Virus record (IMG/VR): IMGVR_UViG_3300030380_002902
Span: 13,468 to 41,485 of that record
Strand: one strand, 5' to 3'
From: a virus
Length of the DNA stretch: 28,018 bases
In this document: one piece after another, positions 19,915 through 28,018 of the stretch
Layout: the number at the start of each line of letters is the position of its first letter
How positions within the stretch are numbered: the first letter of the stretch is position 1
Program-made: the position numbers and the translations under genes
Notes under the pieces: model-generated
The model's input: only the letters and a program-made list of their open reading frames with translations
What the model was told of the DNA's origin: nothing
Database searches by the model: none

Positions 19915-20067
19915 TTACTTCTGTTTCCAGAAGAACTCATAGATTTTAAAGCCGAGGTAGATTATTGAAAGTACCCCAACAGTTAGAGCCACCCACTCGT
20001 TGAGAGCGGGAAGCCATAAGGGGGCAGAAACACCCCCTGTAGCTATCGCTATGTCACTCTGGTTCAT
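19915..20067 (-). CDS. Class II holin, T7 gp17.5-like
   Basis: A 50-residue protein whose start overlaps the stop of the fibre gene by 4 nt (ATGA). After a first weakly hydrophobic segment (IAIATGGVSAPLWLPA) it has LNEWVALTVGVLSIIYLGFK, then IYEFFWKQK. T7 gp17.5 has the same plan, with LNEWFYVAAIAY in the matching place, the same gene position directly after the tail fibre genes, and a basic C-terminus. Holins permeabilise the inner membrane and time lysis together with the amidase. It is slightly shorter than T7 gp17.5 (67). Confidence 0.75.
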   Translation of the reverse strand: MNQSDIAIATGGVSAPLWLPALNEWVALTVGVLSIIYLGFKIYEFFWKQK

Positions 20068-21356
20068 CCTACATAAACCTTACTGTGATTCATAAGTTGA
20101 TAATTTGTGCCACCGTTAGTCGTTTCAAACTCAAGAAAATGTCTGTAACTTCTTGAGAAATGACCGATGTCACCAGTAACACTACTAGGCAAAGTAGGTC
20201 TGTAACCTGTGCCACATTCTATTGTAAACCCTTTTGAAAATGCTTCATAAGTAGTAAGCATAATTACGTCATTAGGAATCCAAGTAACCGCCCTTGGGAA
20301 ATTTGCATCACTCCCAAAGGTAGATGTTTGTTTATAGTCAGAAGTAACATATGAAGCATTTTGTAAACTGTAAGGATATTGTGAAGTATTTATAGATACA
20401 ATTACAGAGGGGGTGTTCCGTTGCCAACCAAAAAGTCTTTTACCGTCTTTACCCCATAAAATAACGGCTAATCCGCTAGTGCTAAACTGAGTGTAATGAC
20501 CAAAAGTTCTTTGGAAATTAAATATGTTTGCTCTGTATGGAGCATTTGTAGTAATTTCGTTCAAATCATCGCCGGAAGAACCACAGAAAACTAGTCTATC
20601 ACCTGTAGGGTTTGATGCAATGTATGCAGGGCTTGACTCATAGCTATTAATACCTGACCATTCAGCACTAGTATAAGTACTAAGGTCATATCCAGTGCTA
20701 AAACTTAAACTCCAATATCTGTCAGTACCACTATCTATGAGATTAATTCTAGTTCCATCAGAGTTTACAATTAACGAACTTGGTGATGAAATATTTAGAC
20801 TAGTTGCATCTACACCATTGCTAAGACCATTTATAGCGTCAAGTCTTAGCACTTGTGTATTAGCATCAAACGGTTGTGCGCTTGATAAGTCGTATGGATG
20901 ATTTAGGTCAAGTTGTATAAGAGTATCACTAGTATACCAACAGCCTATAACACCAAAACCGTTGTTATAAAAATGAACACCACTTAACATGGCATTAGAA
21001 ATATTTAATGTTTGGTCAGCAACCCATGTATCTGTGTCGTTTACAGATGATTCACTGCTGTCATAGCTAGGAATAAAGGTGTAGATAAATCTTTTAGTTG
21101 TAGGTGTGTTAGTAAATGAAAGGGTAGTGTTACCTGTTAAAGTTCCAGCATCATAGTAATTAGTATTACCACTTAAATCTAAAGAAACACTACCAGTGCT
21201 TCCTACGGTTGCTTTAGTGTGACCTCCAGAAGATGCGTTAGTAAGCCGACTTGCATCAAACGCACCACTAGTAATTTTAGACGCTGATAAATCTGGTATA
21301 TCTGATTCAGTAAAACCACCAGAAATAATATTAGCTAAATCTCTTGCTCTAGTCAT
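20064..21356 (-). CDS. Second tail fibre or receptor-binding protein with beta-propeller-like repeats
   Basis: A 430-residue protein. The N-terminus MTRARDLANIISGGFTESDI, then LSASKITSGAFDASRL, is a typical adaptor segment of marine phage fibre proteins. From about residue 120 the sequence holds repeated beta-rich units such as LIQLDLNHPYDLSSAQPF, LIVNSDGTRINLIDSGTDRY, LSFSTGYDLSTYTSAEW and LVFCGSSGDDL, resembling blades of a propeller of the NSDGTxLxLxDSxxxxV-x-DLST type. Such domains usually bind receptors. AAGGAG lies 6 nt before the ATG. It follows the fibre and chaperone genes, so it probably attaches at the fibre tip. Confidence 0.75.
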   Translation of the reverse strand: MTRARDLANIISGGFTESDIPDLSASKITSGAFDASRLTNASSGGHTKATVGSTGSVSLDLSGNTNYYDAGTLTGNTTLSFTNTPTTKRFIYTFIPSYDSSESSVNDTDTWVADQTLNISNAMLSGVHFYNNGFGVIGCWYTSDTLIQLDLNHPYDLSSAQPFDANTQVLRLDAINGLSNGVDATSLNISSPSSLIVNSDGTRINLIDSGTDRYWSLSFSTGYDLSTYTSAEWSGINSYESSPAYIASNPTGDRLVFCGSSGDDLNEITTNAPYRANIFNFQRTFGHYTQFSTSGLAVILWGKDGKRLFGWQRNTPSVIVSINTSQYPYSLQNASYVTSDYKQTSTFGSDANFPRAVTWIPNDVIMLTTYEAFSKGFTIECGTGYRPTLPSSVTGDIGHFSRSYRHFLEFETTNGGTNYQLMNHSKVYVG

Positions 21357-21366
21357 TTATTACTCC

Positions 21367-21684
21367 TTATGGTTTTGTAGGCCACACAACAGTACGAGGA
21401 TTGTTGTATGTATTGGTTATGTCACGTAGTGCTTGGCGATAAGTTACATAAGAATTTTTGATGGAAGAGGGGACATCTGCCCCCTGCGTCCAATCTGTTT
21501 CCGCTAGTTTTTTATCACGTTCTACACGCAAGGCTCTCATTGCTCTTTCTGCATCAGTGCCGTCTTCTGCTTCTTCAGCTTGCCTTGTGGTAATTTCTTC
21601 AGCAGTCATTTCAACTTCTGCACCAAGCACCTTTGGATTTATGTCATCAGACATATTATTAAAATCTACTACAAACTTCTTCAT
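21367..21684 (-). CDS. Tail fibre assembly chaperone-like protein
   Basis: A 105-residue protein. The C-terminal half RVERDKKLAETDWTQGADVP followed by SYVTYRQALRDITNTYNNPR has the RDxxLxxTDWTxxxDxP...YRQALRDI signature of phage tail fibre assembly and tail-assembly chaperone families. The N-terminal part is acidic. It overlaps the tail fibre gene stop by 4 nt (ATGA) and lies between the two fibre genes. It probably helps fold or trimerise one of the fibres, or forms part of the tip. Confidence 0.75.
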   Translation of the reverse strand: MKKFVVDFNNMSDDINPKVLGAEVEMTAEEITTRQAEEAEDGTDAERAMRALRVERDKKLAETDWTQGADVPSSIKNSYVTYRQALRDITNTYNNPRTVVWPTKP

Positions 21685-24626
21685 GTGTTTTGTATCCCAA
21701 ATAGTTGCACATTTGCTTTGGCTATATTACCACTACTAAAGTAAAACTTTATGCCGTTTATAGCTTGAACATTGTTATCATTCAGCATTCCATAAGTGTT
21801 ACCACCAGAAGCTACGGACATATTATAATGGCCTACAATTTGCCCTTGAATGGTTGGCGGCACTACCTCAACACTAGCGGTTGTGAAGTTTCTGCCCTGT
21901 AATGTAAAATTACCAATCACCCCCTCATAATTGGCACTGCCAATAGAGTTCCCTGTATGTTGGATATAGGTAGCATTATCAACATTTGAATCTCCTTGGT
22001 CTGTGGCATAATAGTAACCATAGCTATTGCTGGCTGTTATAGCATTTCCAGAAGTGTCTAAAAATTGTGACCTGAAACCGACAGCATCATTTACAGGATG
22101 TGCATTTATAACAAAATAAAAAGTGTCAAAATTTGTTGGTAAGTTAGTAAATTCAACTGAAGGTGCATTTACCACATTTGTTGTAGATAAAGCGCAGTAA
22201 CCTAGTGTTCCTGATTGGATATTAGGAAGAGTTACATGGGTGTTTTGTGAAGGTGTTTCCCAAAATAATCTACAGAAACTATTTGTTCCTTTGTGGTCTT
22301 CCCAATGCAATATTTGTTCATCAAGGAAGTACAGAAATTTATTGACACTATTAGGCCGATAGAGTTGCATCCTACAATCAGGTTGCGCCTCAAAGTGCAT
22401 TGTACTTGACTCGACTCCATTAGTGACATCTTCAGCTTCAACGCTTATTTTTCCATATATCTCATCCTGTCCAGCACTATCTTTACCATAAAAACGAATA
22501 GCACCAAGAAGGTCATTGTCGGCTGGACTTGCACTTATTCTACGCAAATCGAGGTTTGGTGCTTGAGAAGCAGTATCTGCACTTTCTATAACTTGAAGAT
22601 TATCTGTATTTATGACGACATTGCCAGTGCCGTCTGGGCTGAGTGTAATGTCTTGATTGCTTGTGCTTACAATCGAATGTGTCTGGACATCCAAATTGCC
22701 GCCAAGTTGCGGTGTAGTGTCTGCCGCCAAATCTGTATTTATGCCTGTTAGATTAGCACCACTGATGGCTGGTAGAGAGCCTGTAAGATTAGCGGCTGGT
22801 ATTGACGTTAAATTTGCCGCAGAAATAGCTGGTAAAATTGCTGGAAAACGTGCATCAGGTATTGTACCAGATGTTAAGTTTGAAGCATTAATGTTACCTA
22901 CGTTAAATATTCCATAGGCTACCATATCAACAGTATCACCAGAGCCAGCCGCAGAACCCAATGTTACAGTTGTACCGTTTGTTGCTGTAAAGTCGGCAGG
23001 GGCTAACTTAACACCATTAAGGTAAACATCTACAAAACCAGCATCGTATGTAATTGGGAACACAGTTGTTGAGCCATCATAGCTACCAGAGGCAGTACCT
23101 ACTGTGTAAGTCTGACGTTCAAATGTACCATTAGTTATTGAAGCTGTGGTTGCATTTACAAAACTTGTACCATTAAAATATTTTAGTTGGTTATCAGTTG
23201 AATTGTAAATTAAATCACCTTCGTCATTATCTTCTGTAGGGTCACCTGTAACTACTCTATATCTTTCTCCAAACAAGTTTATTGACCCAAGCGCACCAGC
23301 TACTGAATTAACATTGCCAATACTTGCACTAACATTATTTACATTGCCAATATTTCCACCAACATTATTTACATTGGTAATGTTAGATGCAACAGTAGCA
23401 AGATTAGAATTAACAACAGTAATATTGTTGCCCATGCCGTTTCCGTGAACGGTGCAATAATATTTAAGAGAAGCTGGCGCATTTGACGCAATATCAATAG
23501 TCACTTTTGCACCAGCATTACCAGCACTTCCGGTTACAGTAACGCCTGTTGTATAGCTGTTATCAGAACTATCTCTGAAAGCTAATGGATGACCAGAATT
23601 ACTGTTGTCGCTTTGGTCAAAGATATAAGTGTTACCTCTTGTCAAAGTTAATGTGGGTTGTGCTGACCCATCCAGATAGAATACACCATTAGCAACTGTA
23701 ACAGCATAAGTTGTTGCCGCACCTATAGCATTAGCTAGGCTAGTTACATCAGTAGAAATTGCGGCTAGAGTATTTAAATCTGCAACGATGCCTGTTGTTC
23801 CCAAAGTATTTAAATCTGCAACGATGTCAGATGTAGCGAGTGTGTTAATGTCATTAATTACATCAGTTACCGCAACAGTGTTAAGGTCTGATACAAAGTC
23901 AGAAGTAATTAAAGATGCTTTGCCAGCTACTGTAGTAATATCACCAGATATGTCAGCTAGTGTATCCATGTCTGCACGAACAGAAGCTGGCGCAAGTGTG
24001 TTTATATCAGAAACAGTTTGGGCTGTACCTAAGTTACCTATTTCTGTAGCAAGTCCAGCAACAGTAGATATATTGTTTGTTGGGCTAATCTGACCAGCAA
24101 CTAATCCAATATCTGTTGCATCTCCAGCAACATTTGTAACTTCCTGTGCAATACCTGCTACAGTTGTAATGTTAGGTATGTTCGTAGAGATAAACTGCTT
24201 GTTTACAGCGTCCGTGTTGTTTACAGGGTCTGCTACGTTTTTGATTACCTTGTTCTGTGCGTCAAACTTATCGTCATTAGCTAATGTTATAGATTCATCA
24301 GCAGTGTCTATAGCTTCCTGTGCGATAAAGAAGTTTTGTTTTGCAGAGTTATCTAAGTCTGCTTCTGATAAAACCGCACCGTCTTGAAAGTCAACGGTAC
24401 GGGCTGTGTTAGGTGTTTGTCGCTCAATACGAATAATTGCTCCAGAGGCAGGGTGAGATGCAAAGTCTATCTCATTAGCGTTAGCAAACGTATAGTCTAC
24501 CCCTTGTGTCTTCAGTACTTCATCTACAAACACTTTAATATCTGCTTGGGACAAGTAGTCAAAGTTAAAGGTTAACGCCTGACTAGCTTGCCCATTTGAT
24601 GTAATTATCTTTCTTGAAAGTGGCAT
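21681..24626 (-). CDS. Tail fibre protein with T7 gp17-type N-terminus and cupredoxin-like insert
   Basis: A 981-residue fibre. Residues 1-150 match the T7 gp17 N-terminal attachment domain (FDYLSQADIKVFVDEVLK, RTVDFQDGAVLSEADLDNSA, AVNKQFI). Residues 150-300 are short repeats (DINTLA, DLNTLG, TTVAG), probably a coiled trimeric shaft. Residues 308-405 form a cupredoxin-like domain with SGHPLAF and YYCTVHGNGMG, giving possible ligands H346, C391, H394 and M398. Later parts have NVNNV repeats, a GDLIYNSTDNQLKYFNGTSF segment, ANLTG/ANLTS shaft repeats and a C-terminal head. AGGT lies about 10 nt before the ATG, overlapping the upstream stop. It mediates adsorption. Confidence 0.9.
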   Translation of the reverse strand: MPLSRKIITSNGQASQALTFNFDYLSQADIKVFVDEVLKTQGVDYTFANANEIDFASHPASGAIIRIERQTPNTARTVDFQDGAVLSEADLDNSAKQNFFIAQEAIDTADESITLANDDKFDAQNKVIKNVADPVNNTDAVNKQFISTNIPNITTVAGIAQEVTNVAGDATDIGLVAGQISPTNNISTVAGLATEIGNLGTAQTVSDINTLAPASVRADMDTLADISGDITTVAGKASLITSDFVSDLNTVAVTDVINDINTLATSDIVADLNTLGTTGIVADLNTLAAISTDVTSLANAIGAATTYAVTVANGVFYLDGSAQPTLTLTRGNTYIFDQSDNSNSGHPLAFRDSSDNSYTTGVTVTGSAGNAGAKVTIDIASNAPASLKYYCTVHGNGMGNNITVVNSNLATVASNITNVNNVGGNIGNVNNVSASIGNVNSVAGALGSINLFGERYRVVTGDPTEDNDEGDLIYNSTDNQLKYFNGTSFVNATTASITNGTFERQTYTVGTASGSYDGSTTVFPITYDAGFVDVYLNGVKLAPADFTATNGTTVTLGSAAGSGDTVDMVAYGIFNVGNINASNLTSGTIPDARFPAILPAISAANLTSIPAANLTGSLPAISGANLTGINTDLAADTTPQLGGNLDVQTHSIVSTSNQDITLSPDGTGNVVINTDNLQVIESADTASQAPNLDLRRISASPADNDLLGAIRFYGKDSAGQDEIYGKISVEAEDVTNGVESSTMHFEAQPDCRMQLYRPNSVNKFLYFLDEQILHWEDHKGTNSFCRLFWETPSQNTHVTLPNIQSGTLGYCALSTTNVVNAPSVEFTNLPTNFDTFYFVINAHPVNDAVGFRSQFLDTSGNAITASNSYGYYYATDQGDSNVDNATYIQHTGNSIGSANYEGVIGNFTLQGRNFTTASVEVVPPTIQGQIVGHYNMSVASGGNTYGMLNDNNVQAINGIKFYFSSGNIAKANVQLFGIQNT
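23769..23826. repeat. 22 bp direct repeat with 36 bp period in the fibre shaft
   Basis: AGTATTTAAATCTGCAACGA plus TG occurs at 23769-23790 and 23805-23826 without mismatch. The unit corresponds to 12 residues (IVADLNTL), part of the repetitive shaft. Recent duplication or gene conversion within the fibre is likely. Confidence 0.85.
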
Positions 24627-24634
24627 AATATTTC

Positions 24635-27600
24635 TTACCTATTGGTTTCTAGTAGGCGTGTCCCAGCCTTCTGGTTTATTTTCCTGTTGCGATACTCCAT
24701 GTAGAAATCTGGATATTTAGCAAACAACTGTTGTCTTGCCGCTCTCTTGTAGGAAGACAGTACTTTGCTGATTGCTTTGATTTCTGTTGTCTGGAACTCA
24801 CCATCATATATTCTATTCTCATCACCCATGCGATACTGAGGGTTTTTCATTACCTTCTGTAACGCTTGCATAAGTGTAAGACCACCGATACGAACAGTCC
24901 CTGTAAATTGGTTATAGTCAGACAACTGTTCGCTAGTTAGCTCAATCTTATTGATACGCCGAGATGGGCCTTTGAACGGGTAGTTCAACGCCATCAACTC
25001 AGCCCCAACAAACTCTGTGGTTTTGTCAGGAACAATAGGAAAGCCAGTAGAGAACGCATCAGGGTTTCTAATTGCTTCACCAGTTAACCAGTTAAACTTC
25101 TTGGGAAGATTATCGACCATCATTGGGATGCGGCGTTGAAACTTATCTCCAAGTCCTACGGCTTCCCGTAACTCTGGATAATTATCTCCAGCAACAGCCT
25201 GAACACCTTCTACAACTTGCAGAGGAGCGGCTGGTACAAAGCTGGTGGCAAGACCGTAACCAATGTTAGTAACCTTGAATATCTGGTTAGGGTCATCTGT
25301 TTGTAACGCGGAGAATAAATTAGAGATACCCTGTAGGTATGCTTTATCTTGAAGCGTTGTGGACATCGCAAACACAGCAGTAGCAAAATAATCTTCTACC
25401 TCTGGTTGGGTGAGGTGCTTACTCATGTCAAACCCGTTAGCCATCAAACCAACAGGCATGAATATAGGGTCAAAGCGATTATATGAAACCCACTTGTCTC
25501 CTATACGAATACTGTATGGTTGATTACCAGCGTTTCTCCAGAGTCTGTTTTGGTCTGGCAACGCTGGCCCTGCACCTGTAATTTTCCCTTCCATCGCGTA
25601 CATAAGTGCGCCACCAAGGAATAAAGTACCGAGAGAGGTACGCCCAATCATCTGTGCCTTTTCAGCGGGAGTGCCATACTTCAGAGTATCGTTATACCGT
25701 TTTGACGCAAAGTTTACCAAAGGGGTTCTCTGTGCCGCACGGACAATCAAGTTGGTTGGTGTACGAATAAACGGTAGGAAAATCTGAAACGAAGGATGCC
25801 GTTGGACAAACTGTTGAAGCCACAAAGCCTTTGAGCCATCCAGTAGGTCTTCAGTAAAAGTAATTTCACGAGAATACTGTATAGCACCCATGTCAGTTCC
25901 ACGGCCTGTGCCATCAAGTGAATCTGATATTCTCTTCAGCGCATATTCTTCTTGAGCCTTTGGGTCATTAGGATACTTCAGTTTAGCTTCATGCATACCA
26001 TCTGCAAACACTCTTGCACGATAGTTAATCTGTTTGAAGAACTCGTCTTCTGCTCCAAGTGCGCGGAGTGAACCACGAGTAATCTTACCGATAGTGTCCA
26101 GATTTCGACCAAGCAACGTATCCGACCTAATGCCTATGAAAGAGGAGTGAATTTTGTTTTGTACCTCATTCCCGTCCAGCTTAGTATTTGCTGGGTCAAG
26201 AAAGTTTCTCTCTGCTTTCAAAGATGCGTGTGCCATTTGAATAGAGTCCTTAAAGGTAGAACTCAAACCCATCAAATGATAATGAAAGTCATCTCTTATT
26301 TCACGAGCCGCCTTACCACCAATAAATGGTTGCATAATGTAAGACCCAGCAAATCTTTCCGCTGGTACTAAAATGGTTTCATTGATGCCCGATAGGGTAT
26401 TTGTAATATGTGTCTTGATGTTAAACAGAATCATGGAACGGAATAGTTCACCCAGAGAGGCAAAGGCTTTGAATCCAGCACCTCTGTTCATGTTTGCCGC
26501 CGCTCTGCTAACCTTTGATAAGTCACCACCAGATGCACGTAGGACTGTTCTAAATCGGTCTAAAGCCTCCCTACCACCTACGTCCTTCACAGACTCATCA
26601 AGAGCTTTGTAATCAAAGATTTTTTCTTGGCGCATACGTAAAGCACGGCCCATCCCTGTTTCAATCCCCTGAACACCAGCAAGTAACCGTGTAAAGTTCT
26701 CCAGTTCTGCCTGTGCTTTAACTTGGACGTTAGGGTCTACATCATACTTTGGGTTTTCAAATAAGCGATACATACGCTCACCTGACTCCTTCAGCATTGC
26801 CTCAACCGCGTGTACAACATAAGTAGCTTCTTGAACAGACTCAGCGTGTCTATATGCTATATTCATAATTTCTCTGGAAGTAAGACCCGTCATTTCGGAA
26901 GCACGTATAGCGGCCTCTTCGAAAACGTCTTCTATACCCTGTTTACCACGGACTTTATCCAGCATCGGCTTTGCGGCATTAACAGTATCTTGAAGAACTG
27001 AAGCTACGTCATCAACGTAGTCAACAATAAGAACATCACCTTTTTTAGTGCGGTTGAAAAACTTTACGTTCTCTGTTTCGCTGAATACTTCAGTAATATC
27101 TCTTGGTTCTTTAATACCAGCTAACAGAGTTTTTACCTGTGCCGCATTAGACAGCTTTGGCTGTTTTGGTTTTTGTACGCCAGACTTAGATGGTGTTATT
27201 GGAATTTCTTTAGGTAAAGATTTACCAGCCAGCTTGTCATCAATAGCTTCTGCTAGTTGCTTCTTGGTTGTCTTAGTAGACATAGGAATGCCAAGAGCTT
27301 TTGCTTTTTGCACAAGCGTTGCCTTGTCATCCCGAAGAAGAACATCTTGCCGCGACCTAGCAGATTTAAAGGCCGCTCTGTCCAAATCGTCAGCCATGAC
27401 ATCTATGGTGTTGGAAAGGTCTACCTTTGAGACATCATCACCAGCTTCCTCAAGAGCCTTTTGCTCCTTTTCTGCCGCCTTGACTTTCTTTTTGTGTTCG
27501 TTGCTTTTGGCTACACGTTTCTTTGTTTCCTTTGACTTAACCGTGGTTAACTCTGCGGTCACTTCTTTTTCTGTAGCTACAGGGTCTGCGCCCTGACGCA

Positions 27601-28018
27601 TTTTCTTGACACCACGGACAATAGCAAAAAGACCCTCAAGAGGGCCAGTTAACATCAGGTCTTCTGCCGCCATCTTTAGTCGGCGTTCTAATGCGGTGTC
27701 ATCTTCGTCTGACTGTAGGGCATCTGTAATGACGTTTTGGAGTGCAGGGACTTTTTGAACGATATCTGACAACCTCTCTTCATAAGGGTTGTGAGCAATC
27801 ATTGATGAGGCCGCTGAGTTTCCAGCAGATGCTAAGATTTTATCTAGCTTTCCACCTTCTTTGATTTCTTTTGGTTTACCTATTTTTTTAGAAACAGCTT
27901 TTGTAGTACCCTTAATTGGCCCTGCAAAAAGTTTTTGACCAATCTTTAATTTACCAGCCCCAACTAAACCAAAACCAAACTGAGAGATATCCTCAGTGAT
28001 TTGACCAGCCATAGTAAC
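24635..28018 (-). CDS. Large internal virion protein (T7 gp16-like position), 5' end probably outside window
   Basis: At least 1125 residues are visible. The first ATG in view is at 28012, but the frame is open to the window edge and no ribosome site is visible, so the true start is probably outside. The early part (AGQITEDISQFGFGLVGAGK, HNPYEERLSDIVQKVPALQN) and later FNIKTHITNTLSGINET, FLPFIRTPTNLIVRAAQRTP and SLGTLFLGGALMYAMEGKIT are typical of large ejected or polyvalent virion proteins of marine podoviruses. A Lys/Glu-rich coiled region lies around residues 150-210. It would be ejected to help DNA cross the envelope. It directly precedes the tail fibre gene, as gp16 precedes gp17 in T7. 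No lytic transglycosylase motif is visible in this part. Confidence 0.8.
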   Translation of the reverse strand, partial: VTMAGQITEDISQFGFGLVGAGKLKIGQKLFAGPIKGTTKAVSKKIGKPKEIKEGGKLDKILASAGNSAASSMIAHNPYEERLSDIVQKVPALQNVITDALQSDEDDTALERRLKMAAEDLMLTGPLEGLFAIVRGVKKMRQGADPVATEKEVTAELTTVKSKETKKRVAKSNEHKKKVKAAEKEQKALEEAGDDVSKVDLSNTIDVMADDLDRAAFKSARSRQDVLLRDDKATLVQKAKALGIPMSTKTTKKQLAEAIDDKLAGKSLPKEIPITPSKSGVQKPKQPKLSNAAQVKTLLAGIKEPRDITEVFSETENVKFFNRTKKGDVLIVDYVDDVASVLQDTVNAAKPMLDKVRGKQGIEDVFEEAAIRASEMTGLTSREIMNIAYRHAESVQEATYVVHAVEAMLKESGERMYRLFENPKYDVDPNVQVKAQAELENFTRLLAGVQGIETGMGRALRMRQEKIFDYKALDESVKDVGGREALDRFRTVLRASGGDLSKVSRAAANMNRGAGFKAFASLGELFRSMILFNIKTHITNTLSGINETILVPAERFAGSYIMQPFIGGKAAREIRDDFHYHLMGLSSTFKDSIQMAHASLKAERNFLDPANTKLDGNEVQNKIHSSFIGIRSDTLLGRNLDTIGKITRGSLRALGAEDEFFKQINYRARVFADGMHEAKLKYPNDPKAQEEYALKRISDSLDGTGRGTDMGAIQYSREITFTEDLLDGSKALWLQQFVQRHPSFQIFLPFIRTPTNLIVRAAQRTPLVNFASKRYNDTLKYGTPAEKAQMIGRTSLGTLFLGGALMYAMEGKITGAGPALPDQNRLWRNAGNQPYSIRIGDKWVSYNRFDPIFMPVGLMANGFDMSKHLTQPEVEDYFATAVFAMSTTLQDKAYLQGISNLFSALQTDDPNQIFKVTNIGYGLATSFVPAAPLQVVEGVQAVAGDNYPELREAVGLGDKFQRRIPMMVDNLPKKFNWLTGEAIRNPDAFSTGFPIVPDKTTEFVGAELMALNYPFKGPSRRINKIELTSEQLSDYNQFTGTVRIGGLTLMQALQKVMKNPQYRMGDENRIYDGEFQTTEIKAISKVLSSYKRAARQQLFAKYPDFYMEYRNRKINQKAGTRLLETNR
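27536..27551. promoter_or_regulatory. Palindromic operator-like site inside the internal virion protein gene
   Basis: CTTAACCGTGGTTAAC, with the 14 bp core intact and one end base changed. It encodes L-T-T-V-K in the charged region. It lies deep in a late gene, far from any promoter, so a local promoter-repression role is unlikely. Confidence 0.5.

Noticed and set aside
26089-26107. GGACACTATCGG, similar to the phage promoter core, in the internal virion protein gene
   Set aside because: The +1 region is changed (TATCG), the upstream block differs and it is inside coding sequence. It is too weak without a genome-wide score.
1-28018. CRISPR arrays, insertion sequences, rRNA genes, toxin-antitoxin pairs
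   Set aside because: No regularly spaced repeat array, transposase, terminal inverted repeats or rRNA-like sequence was seen. The ten palindromes are irregularly spaced and not CRISPR repeats.

Overview
The window is about 28 kb of a temperate T7-like podovirus (T7 supergroup, Autographiviridae-like). All supported genes lie on the minus strand, so the phage map reads from high to low coordinates. A single-subunit RNA polymerase, gp4-type primase-helicase, family A DNA polymerase, gp6-type exonuclease, endonuclease I, gp2.5-type SSB, gp3.5-type amidase, T7-type tail fibre and gp19-type terminase identify the group. A B12-dependent ribonucleotide reductase, a MazG-like enzyme, a MarR-like regulator, a tyrosine integrase and a tRNA-Leu attachment site are the cargo seen in marine podoviruses of cyanobacteria and SAR11. 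The base composition looks mid-40s percent GC by eye (not computed), which is not obviously SAR11. The host cannot be named from this window.

Layout in phage order: (1) 28018-18272, end of the late region: large internal virion protein (cut by the window edge), T7-type tail fibre with a cupredoxin-like insert, tail fibre chaperone, second fibre or receptor-binding protein, gp17.5-like holin, a membrane-anchored protein, a second 3-TM holin-like protein, a small secreted protein, HNH nuclease, small terminase. (2) 18306-16615, large terminase, with a phage-type promoter on its stop codon. (3) 16614-16058, a 557 bp gene-free region that probably holds the genome end or packaging junction and the first early promoter. 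(4) 16057-10249, an early and lysogeny region of small genes in four transcription units, ending in MarR-like regulator and integrase. (5) 10246-9938, attP: an intact tRNA-Leu(UAA) flanked by TTGTCACA repeats, then a phage promoter. (6) 9898-1, RNA polymerase and replication/nucleotide genes, ending in the truncated class II RNR. The portal, scaffold, capsid and tail-tube genes expected between RNR and the internal virion protein are outside the window. The sequence therefore looks like part of a circular or concatemer-derived phage genome, not an integrated prophage.

The most striking signal is a palindrome, core TTAACC-NN-GGTTAA, present ten times. Four early sigma70-like promoters (near 16160, 15090, 13615 and 12630) each carry one half of it against the -35 box and a full copy about 45-95 bp downstream of the expected start site. 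Further full copies lie inside coding sequence of the integrase, DNA polymerase, GP88-like protein, a 46-codon ORF and the internal virion protein. The pattern suggests a genome-wide repressor regulon (operators plus stoperator-like sites) that would keep this T7-like phage silent as a prophage. The MarR-like protein encoded just upstream of the integrase is the best candidate for the DNA-binding factor. A second regulatory layer is a family of SP6-like promoters (consensus about TWATGGACAYTATAG) for the phage's own RNA polymerase, at the RNA polymerase gene, before the SSB gene and at the end of the terminase gene. Several very small genes, three of them single-TM proteins of 28-32 residues near the ends of early units, are also visible.
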